From Flavobacterium sp. 9 (lineage in GTDB: Bacteria; Bacteroidota; Bacteroidia; Flavobacteriales; Flavobacteriaceae), in NCBI RefSeq assembly GCF_002754195.1, contig NZ_PEEU01000001.1:2356001-2420000 (forward strand): a stretch of 64,000 bases of DNA. The letters run 5' to 3'. Positions 25,649 to 32,994 of this stretch are shown in pieces. The translations under genes were made by a program, and so were the position numbers. The notes under the pieces were generated by a model that saw only the letters and a program-made list of their open reading frames with translations, was not told where the DNA came from and did no database searches. Each line of letters begins with the position of its first letter. Position 1 is the first letter of the stretch.

Positions 25649-26197
25649 CTATTTAGCGGCATTATAAAATTTTATTTCCAAAGGAAACCAAAAATGACCA
25701 TACAAATCTTGTTGATTACCATCTGAATTTAAATAATACAACGAGAAGCTTATTTTAATTTTACTTTTACCAAAATCAGAGATTGCAGATTCAAACCATA
25801 TAAAATTTTGCATCTCACTTTCAACTGACGGTTCGTTATCATCGTTTTCGATATTGAAAACCGTATTTTTAGACAAACAAATTGGCTCAAATGAAACAAT
25901 CTTCTTTTTCACTGATTTGTAATTTTGAATTTCATTTAGAATAATCGCGTCTGACGAATCTCCGTCAATAGAAATTCCTGAAATAATGATTTTGTCATTT
26001 CTTTTACAATCAATGTAAATTCCATGAACAGAATCATGTTGATTATTTTTTCTATAAATCGTAAAATAATTAGCCTTATCAATTTTGATTGGCTCATCTA
26101 TATCATTAATAGAATATTTACTTTTAATTGAAACTGTATCAATAACAATCAAAATTTCATAAGTAGCTTGTTGGGTAACTGTAGAAGAGGTTTCCAT
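25649..26197 (-). CDS. PixA/AidA-type (inclusion body family) protein, divergent
   Basis: 182 residues. It opens with YEILIVIDTVSIKSKYS, the same strand pattern as its neighbour (IDILVVIDTEYIKNNF), and shares ISGISIDGDSSDAIILNEI with that protein's FRGTSIQQNSDDSVILYGI. It also has the LYGHFWFPLEI near-terminal strand where the neighbour has LYGYYYWDPQV. So it is a diverged paralogue in tandem. No signal peptide. It lies 87 bases downstream of the first copy, beyond a terminator hairpin. Function unknown. Confidence 0.72.
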   Translation of the reverse strand: METSSTVTQQATYEILIVIDTVSIKSKYSINDIDEPIKIDKANYFTIYRKNNQHDSVHGIYIDCKRNDKIIISGISIDGDSSDAIILNEIQNYKSVKKKIVSFEPICLSKNTVFNIENDDNEPSVESEMQNFIWFESAISDFGKSKIKISFSLYYLNSDGNQQDLYGHFWFPLEIKFYNAAK

Positions 26198-26215
26198 TTT
26201 ATTGTTTCTTAGATT

Positions 26216-26250
26216 AAAAAAACACGAACAAAAAATTAGTTCGTGTTTTT
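26216..26250 (-). terminator. hairpin terminator/attenuator between the two AidA-like genes
   Basis: Stem AACACGAAC / GTTCGTGTT with a nine-base loop and T-run on the minus strand. It is placed after the first AidA-like gene and before the second, as with 13308-13338. Confidence 0.75.
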
Positions 26251-26284
26251 CAATAAATTTTATAAAAATTAAGTTGTACTAAAA

Positions 26285-26833
26285 TTAAGCGGGTACAACT
26301 ACTTGTGGATCCCAGTAATAATATCCGTATAATTGTTGTGTTTGTCCGTCACCTGCTAAGGTATAAACAGCGATATATACGTAAAAATTCTCTGTTCCTC
26401 CTCTTGCTATTTTAGAATCGTAGCTGGTGAAATTTTGAACCGTTTGAACCGGTGGAATACCATTTGCCTGGTCTGGATTAGGCTGTACGGCTCTGTTTCT
26501 TGTAACGATATCCGTTGTAAAATTGTTAAATACGTGATCTCCGTTCCAATATTTAATTCCGTAAAGAATTACAGAATCATCCGAGTTTTGTTGAATTGAT
26601 GTCCCTCTAAAAGACACATAATCCCCAGCGTTAGCTCTAAAACTTAAATCTGCTGTACCTTGACCTGAAACAATCCCTCTTGGACTGTAACATATCATAT
26701 ATTGACTATTGTGATTTATTCCCTGTGGATTATTAGGGTCTGAATTCGCAGGAAAATTATTCTTAATATATTCTGTGTCTATTACGACAAGAATATCAAT
26801 CTGTGCCGATGAGGCTGCTGCACTTTGTGTCAT
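26285..26833 (-). CDS. PixA/AidA-type (inclusion body family) protein
   Basis: 182-residue cytoplasmic protein matching the PixA/AidA family: IDILVVIDTEYIKNNFP, a P-x-x-I-N-H-N-S-Q-Y-M-I segment, GQGTADLSFRANAGDYVSFRGTSI, DDSVILYGI and a final TQQLYGYYYWDP. PixA forms intracellular crystals in Xenorhabdus and AidA is a quorum-regulated host-interaction protein in Burkholderia; whether this one does either is unknown. Leader motif D ends 20 bases before its ATG, and a triple AraC-type site lies upstream. Followed by a diverged paralogue. Confidence 0.83.
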   Translation of the reverse strand: MTQSAAASSAQIDILVVIDTEYIKNNFPANSDPNNPQGINHNSQYMICYSPRGIVSGQGTADLSFRANAGDYVSFRGTSIQQNSDDSVILYGIKYWNGDHVFNNFTTDIVTRNRAVQPNPDQANGIPPVQTVQNFTSYDSKIARGGTENFYVYIAVYTLAGDGQTQQLYGYYYWDPQVVVPA

Positions 26834-26851
26834 GATATTATATTATTTGTT

Positions 26852-26935
26852 TCCCTACTCATAAGGCTTTTCAGGTTTCGCCTTCGCTTTTTTCTGTACG
26901 AAACAGTTCGTTTTTTCAGGTGGGTTCTGCTCCAC
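26852..26935 (-). promoter_or_regulatory. structured leader RNA motif, copy D
   Basis: Full form. Hairpin 1 is GUGG, loop AGCAGAAC, CCAC. Hairpin 2 is CUGU / ACAG with a UUCGU loop. The core is AAGGC-GAAACCUGAAAA-GCCUU-AUGAGUAGGG with a five-pair stem and CCU/AGG loop pairing. It ends 20 bases before the AidA-like start codon. Confidence 0.6.
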
Positions 26936-27077
26936 TTTTGGTTTGTTGTTTATTTAGGGTATTTCAATAAAAAAGAAATTTAAATTCTGATAAAAACTTA
27001 AAATCAGATTCTTAACAAACATCCTGGAATAAATAGTGGAAAATAACTGTAGCTAGCATATACTTATTTTCTTACAT

Positions 27078-27166
27078 CAAATCTATATCTGATATTTTGA
27101 TTTCGTAAAAAAAATGCTACAAGAAAAAGATTCTTTGTCATGAAACAAATAAAACAAGTCATGAGA
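27078..27166 (-). promoter_or_regulatory. AidA-like promoter with three 21-bp-phased AraC-type sites
   Basis: The minus-strand -7 box TAGATTTG is at 27078-27085. Sites are at 27114 (ATGCTACAAGA, identical to the site at 15810), 27135 (TTGTCATGAAA) and 27156 (AAGTCATGAGA). Spacing is 21 bp and the nearest site is 29 bp from the -7 box. The predicted leader is about 240 bases. Confidence 0.6.
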
Positions 27167-27256
27167 TTATTCTCATAAAAAAATACAGACCTAAAAATCA
27201 AACACTTAAAAATGAGTTATTTACAAAAACATAACGGTTTCGTAATAGAAAGAAAA

Positions 27257-27525
27257 TCAAAAAAATAAAAGCACCCAAACAAATCGCTTTTGACATTGCA
27301 AGAAATATTGATATACATCAACAATATAGAAGTCCTTCAAACATGAACATTTTTTTGAAGAAAAAAACGGAATTACAATAATGAAAGACAAATTGCATTA
27401 TTGTAATTCCGTTTGGAATATTTGGGAAATTTTTTGATATTTTACTTTTGGAAAAGCATCTTACTAACTTTCTTCCTGAACGAAATAAGGTTTTGAAAGA
27501 AGCTTTAGAAACAGATTTACTTTAG
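27257..27525 (+). pseudogene. decayed SRPBCC paralogue
   Basis: Closely related to 25169-25639 but broken. A 172-bp segment is missing between two TCCTTCAAA words that are both present in the intact gene (25264 and 25436). A 14-base stretch is replaced by a 15-base sequence that forms a perfect palindrome with bases 27369-27383. Both changes shift the frame. Residual similarity runs from AAAATAAAAGC at the start to the ACTTTCTT...CGAAATAAGG region and a stop at 27523. It has no intact reading frame. Confidence 0.85.
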
Positions 27526-27535
27526 TTTTAAATAC

Positions 27536-27973
27536 TCAATCATTATCTTCATCATCAAAAATAATAACTTCATCTAATGCATCCTGATCGTTTCTTTTAT
27601 AAAACATCCTGTACATTAAAAAGATAGAAAACATGTTAATGGCAAGATGTGCCATATAAATCCAGAAATTCATGGGAATCCAGATACTGTAAATCAATGT
27701 GGCAAAAATAGCTATAACCACCAACATGAATTTCTGATAGAATCGGACAAGTGATCCATTTATAAAAGCCAATGCCAAAATCAGCAATCCCATCAATCTA
27801 TTGAAAAGAGCAGCGAAAATAAAGGAAAATGCACATACAAAAATGGACATCAAACGATAAGATCCTATAATTAATGGCCAGACAAAACCCAGAAAAACCA
27901 TCCAACAAATAAAGAATACAATGAACTGTGTGTTCGTGAATTTGAATCCAAAAAAAGAAATTTGTTTTTCCAT
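27536..27973 (-). CDS. small integral membrane protein with acidic tail
   Basis: 145 residues from the ATG at 27973 (MEKQISFFGFKF); an in-frame ATG at 27991 adds six residues. Four to five hydrophobic segments (FIVFFICWMVFLGFVWPLII, IFVCAFSFIFAALF, LLILALAFINGSL, FMLVVIAIFATLIY, HLAINMFSIFLMYRMF) precede a strongly acidic C-terminus (DEVIIFDDEDND). No family recognised. It ends ten bases from the SRPBCC pseudogene, on the opposite strand. Confidence 0.68.
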   Translation of the reverse strand: MEKQISFFGFKFTNTQFIVFFICWMVFLGFVWPLIIGSYRLMSIFVCAFSFIFAALFNRLMGLLILALAFINGSLVRFYQKFMLVVIAIFATLIYSIWIPMNFWIYMAHLAINMFSIFLMYRMFYKRNDQDALDEVIIFDDEDND

Positions 27974-28129
27974 GTGGTTATTTATTTTCAAATATACTTT
28001 TAATTATTTTCAGAATAAAAGATTTTTAGAAAAGTTAAACCGAACTTAAAACTGATTCAAAAGAAAGAATTAGTGAGAAAATTTACCTATTTTAGAACAT
28101 TATATTAATCTTCTTAAAAAATTAAACTC

Positions 28130-28528
28130 ATGACAATTAAGACTAAAATATTATCGATAGTATTCTTTGCCGTTTCTTTTATTGGATTTGCACAAAGTAA
28201 TTGCAAGGATTTAAAAGGTTGCGAAAGAAAACTATGTGAACTAAATATCAAATTAACGGCAGCCAAAAAAGCCGGTAATCAAAACCAGATTAAAGGTGTT
28301 GAAGATGCAATTTCTCAAACCAAAAAGAACTGTACCACAAAAACAGTAAACAACGACCTTGACAAAAAAGTAAAAGAAAAACAGCAAAAAGTTAAGGAAA
28401 GAACTGACGATCTAAACAAAGCAATTAAAGATCAGGAAAGCACAGAAAAAATCAACAAGAAAAAAAAGAAACTAGCTGAAGCTAAAGCTGATTTGAATAA
28501 AGCATTGGCAGAGCAAAAAACAAAATAG
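28130..28528 (+). CDS. DUF1090 (YqjC-like) secreted protein
   Basis: 132 residues. A signal peptide ends at IGFAQ, then comes the DUF1090 pattern: CKDLKGCERKLCELNIKLTAAKKAGNQNQIKGVEDAISQTKKNC, followed by a Lys/Glu-rich coiled coil. The four cysteines are in the family positions. Periplasmic location is expected; the function of the family is not known. Single gene, flanked on the right by dispersed repeats. Confidence 0.83.
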   Translation: MTIKTKILSIVFFAVSFIGFAQSNCKDLKGCERKLCELNIKLTAAKKAGNQNQIKGVEDAISQTKKNCTTKTVNNDLDKKVKEKQQKVKERTDDLNKAIKDQESTEKINKKKKKLAEAKADLNKALAEQKTK

Positions 28529-28559
28529 TTTTTTCTAAAGATGAAAGAATATTTTTTCT

Positions 28560-28740
28560 CTCGCAGATTTAGCAGATTCGGCAGATTTCAAAATATTAAT
28601 TTCAATTGCCTCCAGCTTTAGCTGGAGGTGATAATGAGTTTTCAATATGGCTTTAGCCGAAAGGTAAAGTTTGGCTGAAGCCAATGATATTCTATTACGT
28701 TTATCTCCAGCTGAAGCTGGAGTCTATTCACAAAAAATTA
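28560..28740. repeat. palindromic GGCTTTAGCC / CTCCAGC intergenic repeats
   Basis: Contains CCTCCAGCTTTAGCTGGAGG, GGCTTTAGCCGAA with TTTGGCTGAAGCC, and CTCCAGCTGAAGCTGGAG. These are nested palindromes of a dispersed flavobacterial type. Together with the element at 28788-28874 they fill the 364-base gap between DUF1090 and the next gene; no coding potential is seen. Confidence 0.65.
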
Positions 28741-28787
28741 AATAGCCGATAAATCTTCTTTTGAAAATAAAATTTCTTGATTTACGG

Positions 28788-28874
28788 TTTGCGTGAGGGA
28801 TTGAGGCGGTATCCTTTTATGAAGCGGAGCGGAATAAAAGATATAGCCGAAAGCCCGACCCGGAGGGGCACGCC
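28788..28874. repeat. GCGTGAGGGAT...GGCACGCCC dispersed element, copy 1
   Basis: Begins TTTGCGTGAGGGATTGA, contains GAAGCGGAGCGG and AGCCCGAC, and ends GGGGCACGCCC. A second, rearranged copy is at 51891-52014. The ends GCGTG/CACGC are complementary. Confidence 0.65.
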
Positions 28875-28892
28875 CAAATTATTAAGCTTATT

Positions 28893-29699
28893 CTAAAGAA
28901 AAACAATCATAAGCCACCAAAAAATTGGAACGCTTTCGACCCAAAATGAAGTATAATATTTAGAACGATTTGGATTTGCAAATGCTATAAAAAGCATTAA
29001 AGTAATCACCATTATTAGATTTATGAGCAAATCATGAAGATCGAATGTCAATATACCAACAACCCAAAACGGAACCATCAGTGAAAAACCTAGAATTTTT
29101 GTTCGCCTTACGCCAATAGTTTGAGGAACGGTTTGCAAATGCGGATCATCGTTTGCTAAATCAATAATTTCGAAAACCAAAATCAGGACAAAAACCAAAA
29201 CAAAACGCTGAATGCATTTAACAAAAAAATTGGTTGTTAATGAAACTTCGGCATTTATAGTTGGTAAAACCAACGTCGCTCCTACCCAACAAAGCGCTAC
29301 TATATAAATTTTTACTCCTGCCCAATTTCGGGCATTTTTTTTATTTGGAAAAAACGGAAGTGTATAAAGTGCCGTTACGGCAAATATTCCAACAGAGACA
29401 ATTTGAGTAATTCGCTTTAAATGGAAAAAATAATAGGCAACCAAAAACAATGAAATCAGACTTAAAACGGCAATAATTTTCAGCTGAATTCCGATTGGTT
29501 TTTGCTGCACGCGAACTAAAGCATCATATTTAACAAAATTATACCCCACAATTGTTCCAAAAAAAACAAATAGTGCCATTGGCTCATCATACTGAATATG
29601 AAACACATGAAACGTGATTCGCACAAGAGCATAACACGATAAAGCCACATGAATACTGCTATTCAGATAAAAATCTAAGATGCGTTTTGATACTATCAT
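28893..29699 (-). CDS. polytopic membrane protein, UbiA-prenyltransferase-like
   Basis: 268 residues with about eight hydrophobic segments. The EIIDLANDDPHLQTVPQTIGVRRTK block recalls the second Asp-rich motif of UbiA-type prenyltransferases (D-x3-D followed by LP-x2-G), and VGYNFVKYD could be the remnant of the first. The classical first motif NDxxD is not intact, so catalysis is doubtful. It is divergent from gcvP. Family membership is tentative. Confidence 0.65.
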   Translation of the reverse strand: MIVSKRILDFYLNSSIHVALSCYALVRITFHVFHIQYDEPMALFVFFGTIVGYNFVKYDALVRVQQKPIGIQLKIIAVLSLISLFLVAYYFFHLKRITQIVSVGIFAVTALYTLPFFPNKKNARNWAGVKIYIVALCWVGATLVLPTINAEVSLTTNFFVKCIQRFVLVFVLILVFEIIDLANDDPHLQTVPQTIGVRRTKILGFSLMVPFWVVGILTFDLHDLLINLIMVITLMLFIAFANPNRSKYYTSFWVESVPIFWWLMIVFL

Positions 29700-29795
29700 A
29701 CCTCAAATCTAATCAATTATTAACAAATCAACTCTTTAGTTGTAAATTTCATAAAAAATGAAGTTAAAAATGCTAATTAAATTATTAATAATACT

Positions 29796-29803
29796 TAATT
29801 TTG
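29796..29803 (+). promoter_or_regulatory. -7 promoter element of gcvP
   Basis: TAATTTTG, matching TAnnTTTG, 31 bases before the gcvP ATG. No glycine riboswitch structure is visible in the short leader. Confidence 0.5.
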
Positions 29804-29834
29804 CGCGACAAAAAAACAACACTATTACAACTAT

Positions 29835-32684
29835 ATGAAAACAGATGCTTTTGCTTTAAGACACATTGGTCCAAGAGAAACAGATCTTCAACACATGTTA
29901 CAGACCATTGGAGTTGAATCGATCGAACAACTTGTTTATGAAACCCTTCCGGACGACATTCGCTTAAAAGCACCGTTAAACTTAGATCCTGCAATGACAG
30001 AATATGAATTCGCAAATCATATTCAGGAATTAGGCAAGAAAAACAAAGTATTCAAATCTTATATTGGTTTGGGTTATCATCCAACTATCGTTCCTGCTCC
30101 AATTCAAAGAAATATCTTCGAAAATCCAGGATGGTATACAGCTTATACACCTTATCAGGCAGAAATTGCTCAAGGTCGTCTAGAAGCAATTTTAAATTTC
30201 CAAACTACTGTTATCGAGTTAACAGGAATGGAAATTGCAAACGCTTCTTTACTTGATGAAGGAACTGCAGCTGCCGAAGCTATGGCTTTGTTATTTGATG
30301 TTCGTACACGTGATCAAAAGAAAAACAATACAAATAAGTTCTTCGTTTCTGAAGAAATTTTACCACAAACTTTATCAATATTACAAACACGTTCAACTCC
30401 TATTGGAATTGAATTAGTTGTTGGCAATCACGAAAACTTTGATTTTTCTAATGAGTTCTTCGGAGCCATTTTACAATATCCGGGAAAATACGGTCAGGTA
30501 AACGATTACAGCGCTTTTGTTGCTAAAGCAAAAGAAAACGAAATCAAAGTTGCCTTTGCTGCCGATATTTTATCACTTGCTGCTTTAACTTCTCCGGGAG
30601 AAATGGGAGCTGCAGTAGTGGTTGGAACTACACAACGTTTTGGTGTACCAATGGGTTACGGTGGTCCTCACGCTGCTTTTTTTGCAACTAAAGATGAATA
30701 CAAACGATCTATGCCAGGTCGTATTATTGGAGTTTCTATTGATGTAAATGGAAACCGCGCTTTACGTATGGCTTTAGGAACTCGTGAACAACACATAAAA
30801 CGTGAAAAAGCAACTTCAAATATTTGTACTGCTCAGGTTTTATTAGCAGTTATGGCTGGAATGTATGCGGTTTACCACGGACCAAAAGGATTACAATATA
30901 TTGCAAATAAAGTTCACGCATCGGCGGTTACTACTGCTGAAGCTTTAAATAAATTGGGAGTTTTCCAAACAAATACAGCTTACTTTGATACTATTTTGGT
31001 TAAAGCAGATGCTCAAAAAGTAAAAGCTATTGCGGAGAAAAACGAAGTAAACTTTTACTATGTTGATGCTGATACGATTTCTATTTCGTTCAACGAAACA
31101 ACTTCAATTACAGACATCAACCAAATTATTGCGATTTTTGCTGAAGCTTTAGGAAAAGAAACTTTCACTGTTTCTGAATTAGCTACTGCAAGTCAATTAC
31201 CTTCTTCATTAGAAAGAACATCTCCTTTCTTAACGCATGATGTATTTAACAATCATCATTCAGAAAGTCAGATAATGCGTTACATCAAAAAATTAGAACG
31301 TAAAGATTTATCGTTAAATCATTCGATGATTTCATTAGGTTCTTGTACAATGAAATTAAACGCAGCTTCGGAAATGTTGCCTTTATCAATGCCAAACTGG
31401 AACAGCATTCACCCATTTGCACCAGTAGAACAAGCTGAAGGTTATATCACGATGCTTAAAAAATTGGAAGAGCAATTAAATGTAATTACAGGATTTGCCG
31501 GAACAACATTACAGCCAAACTCTGGAGCTCAGGGAGAATATGCTGGTTTAATGGCGATTCGTGCTTACCACTTATCTAGAAACGAAGGTCACCGTAATGT
31601 ATGTTTAATTCCTTCATCTGCTCACGGAACAAATCCTGCTTCTGCAGCGATGGCCGGAATGAAAATCATCGTTACTAAAACGACTCCTGAAGGAAACATT
31701 GACGTAGAAGATTTAAGAGAAAAAGCGATTGAACACAAAGATGATTTATCTTGTTTAATGGTAACTTATCCATCTACTCACGGAGTTTTTGAATCTTCGA
31801 TTATTGAAATTACTAAATTAATCCACGACAATGGCGGATTAGTATATATGGATGGTGCAAACATGAACGCTCAAGTTGGATTAACAAATCCTGCTACAAT
31901 TGGTGCTGACGTTTGTCACTTAAACTTACACAAAACATTCGCTATTCCTCATGGTGGTGGTGGACCTGGTGTTGGACCAATTTGTGTTAACGAAAAACTG
32001 GTTCCATTTTTACCAACAAACCCAATCCTTAAAGTAGGTGGTGAACAAGCTATTACAGCGATTTCATCTGCACCTTACGGATCAGCTTTAGTATGTTTAA
32101 TCTCTTATGGTTACATCACAATGATGGGAGCTGACGGATTAAAAAGTGCTACAGAACACGCTATTTTAAATGCTAACTACATGAAAGCACGTTTCGAAGG
32201 ACACTATCCAATTCTTTATACTGGAGAATGTGGAAGAGCTGCTCACGAAATGATTTTAGATTGTCGTTCATTTAAAGAAAACGGAATCGAAGTTGGTGAT
32301 ATCGCAAAACGTTTGATGGATTACGGTTTCCACGCTCCTACGGTTTCTTTCCCGGTAGCTGGAACTTTAATGATCGAACCTACAGAATCTGAAGATTTAG
32401 CAGAATTAGATCGTTTTTGTGATGCTCTTATTTCAATCAGAAAAGAAATTGAAGCTTCAACAGCCGATGATAAAAACAATGTATTGAAAAATGCACCGCA
32501 TACATTGGCAATGTTAACGACTGACACTTGGGATTTCCCTTATACTAGAGAAAAAGCGGCTTACCCATTAGAGTATATCGCTGAAAACAAATTCTGGCCA
32601 TCAGTTCGTCGTGTAGATGATGCTTATGGTGACAGAAACTTAGTTTGTAGCTGTGCTCCAATTGAAGCTTACATGGAAAATTAA
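29835..32684 (+). CDS. gcvP: glycine dehydrogenase (decarboxylating), P-protein
   Basis: Pyridoxal-phosphate enzyme of the glycine cleavage system; decarboxylates glycine and passes the aminomethyl group to the H-protein lipoyl arm. It is the single-chain 949-residue form. The N-terminal half begins DAFALRHIGPRETDLQHML; the C-terminal half carries the PLP lysine in DVCHLNLHKTFAIPHGGGGPG and the GSCTMKLNAASEM, SAHGTNPASAAMAG and DGANMNAQVG motifs. gcvT and gcvH are not adjacent, which is common in Bacteroidota. It has its own promoter and terminator. Confidence 0.98.
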   Translation: MKTDAFALRHIGPRETDLQHMLQTIGVESIEQLVYETLPDDIRLKAPLNLDPAMTEYEFANHIQELGKKNKVFKSYIGLGYHPTIVPAPIQRNIFENPGWYTAYTPYQAEIAQGRLEAILNFQTTVIELTGMEIANASLLDEGTAAAEAMALLFDVRTRDQKKNNTNKFFVSEEILPQTLSILQTRSTPIGIELVVGNHENFDFSNEFFGAILQYPGKYGQVNDYSAFVAKAKENEIKVAFAADILSLAALTSPGEMGAAVVVGTTQRFGVPMGYGGPHAAFFATKDEYKRSMPGRIIGVSIDVNGNRALRMALGTREQHIKREKATSNICTAQVLLAVMAGMYAVYHGPKGLQYIANKVHASAVTTAEALNKLGVFQTNTAYFDTILVKADAQKVKAIAEKNEVNFYYVDADTISISFNETTSITDINQIIAIFAEALGKETFTVSELATASQLPSSLERTSPFLTHDVFNNHHSESQIMRYIKKLERKDLSLNHSMISLGSCTMKLNAASEMLPLSMPNWNSIHPFAPVEQAEGYITMLKKLEEQLNVITGFAGTTLQPNSGAQGEYAGLMAIRAYHLSRNEGHRNVCLIPSSAHGTNPASAAMAGMKIIVTKTTPEGNIDVEDLREKAIEHKDDLSCLMVTYPSTHGVFESSIIEITKLIHDNGGLVYMDGANMNAQVGLTNPATIGADVCHLNLHKTFAIPHGGGGPGVGPICVNEKLVPFLPTNPILKVGGEQAITAISSAPYGSALVCLISYGYITMMGADGLKSATEHAILNANYMKARFEGHYPILYTGECGRAAHEMILDCRSFKENGIEVGDIAKRLMDYGFHAPTVSFPVAGTLMIEPTESEDLAELDRFCDALISIRKEIEASTADDKNNVLKNAPHTLAMLTTDTWDFPYTREKAAYPLEYIAENKFWPSVRRVDDAYGDRNLVCSCAPIEAYMEN

Positions 32685-32706
32685 TCTTAGATTATTTTTA
32701 TATTAT

Positions 32707-32745
32707 AAACCCGATGACGATTAAGTTATCGGGTTTTATTTTTTT
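32707..32745 (+). terminator. intrinsic terminator after gcvP
   Basis: Stem AAACCCGAT / ATCGGGTTT with a 12-base loop and T-rich tail, 23 bases after the stop. The remaining ~250 bases to the next gene hold nothing that I can identify. Confidence 0.8.
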
Positions 32746-32994
32746 TATAACATTCTTAAAGCTTTTCTCGTTTTCTATAACATTGTGAAATATTTTGATG
32801 AAATATTTTTTTTAATCGTCATTAATCTCAAACGTTTGAAATCTCGATAAAACTAAAAAATCATTAGAAAATTAACAGTATATTCAAGAAATAATTATTA
32901 TTTCATAATTATATGCATGCATAGTATTTTTTATGACAGTTATCATGAATTTATTTATACTTTAGCAATAAATTTACCGGATAATCGAGGAATA

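Noticed and set aside
14072..26935. Leader motif considered as a known riboswitch (c-di-GMP, preQ1, SAM-II, fluoride)
   Set aside because: None of the recalled core sequences of these classes matches the AGGC-GAAACCUGAAAA-GCCU core; a database comparison is needed to be certain.
28560..28740. Palindromic stretch considered as a CRISPR array
   Set aside because: There is no regular repeat-spacer pattern, the palindromes differ in length, and no cas genes are present.
29770..29834. Glycine riboswitch before gcvP
   Set aside because: The leader from the -7 box is only about 25 bases and holds no tandem aptamer-like structure.
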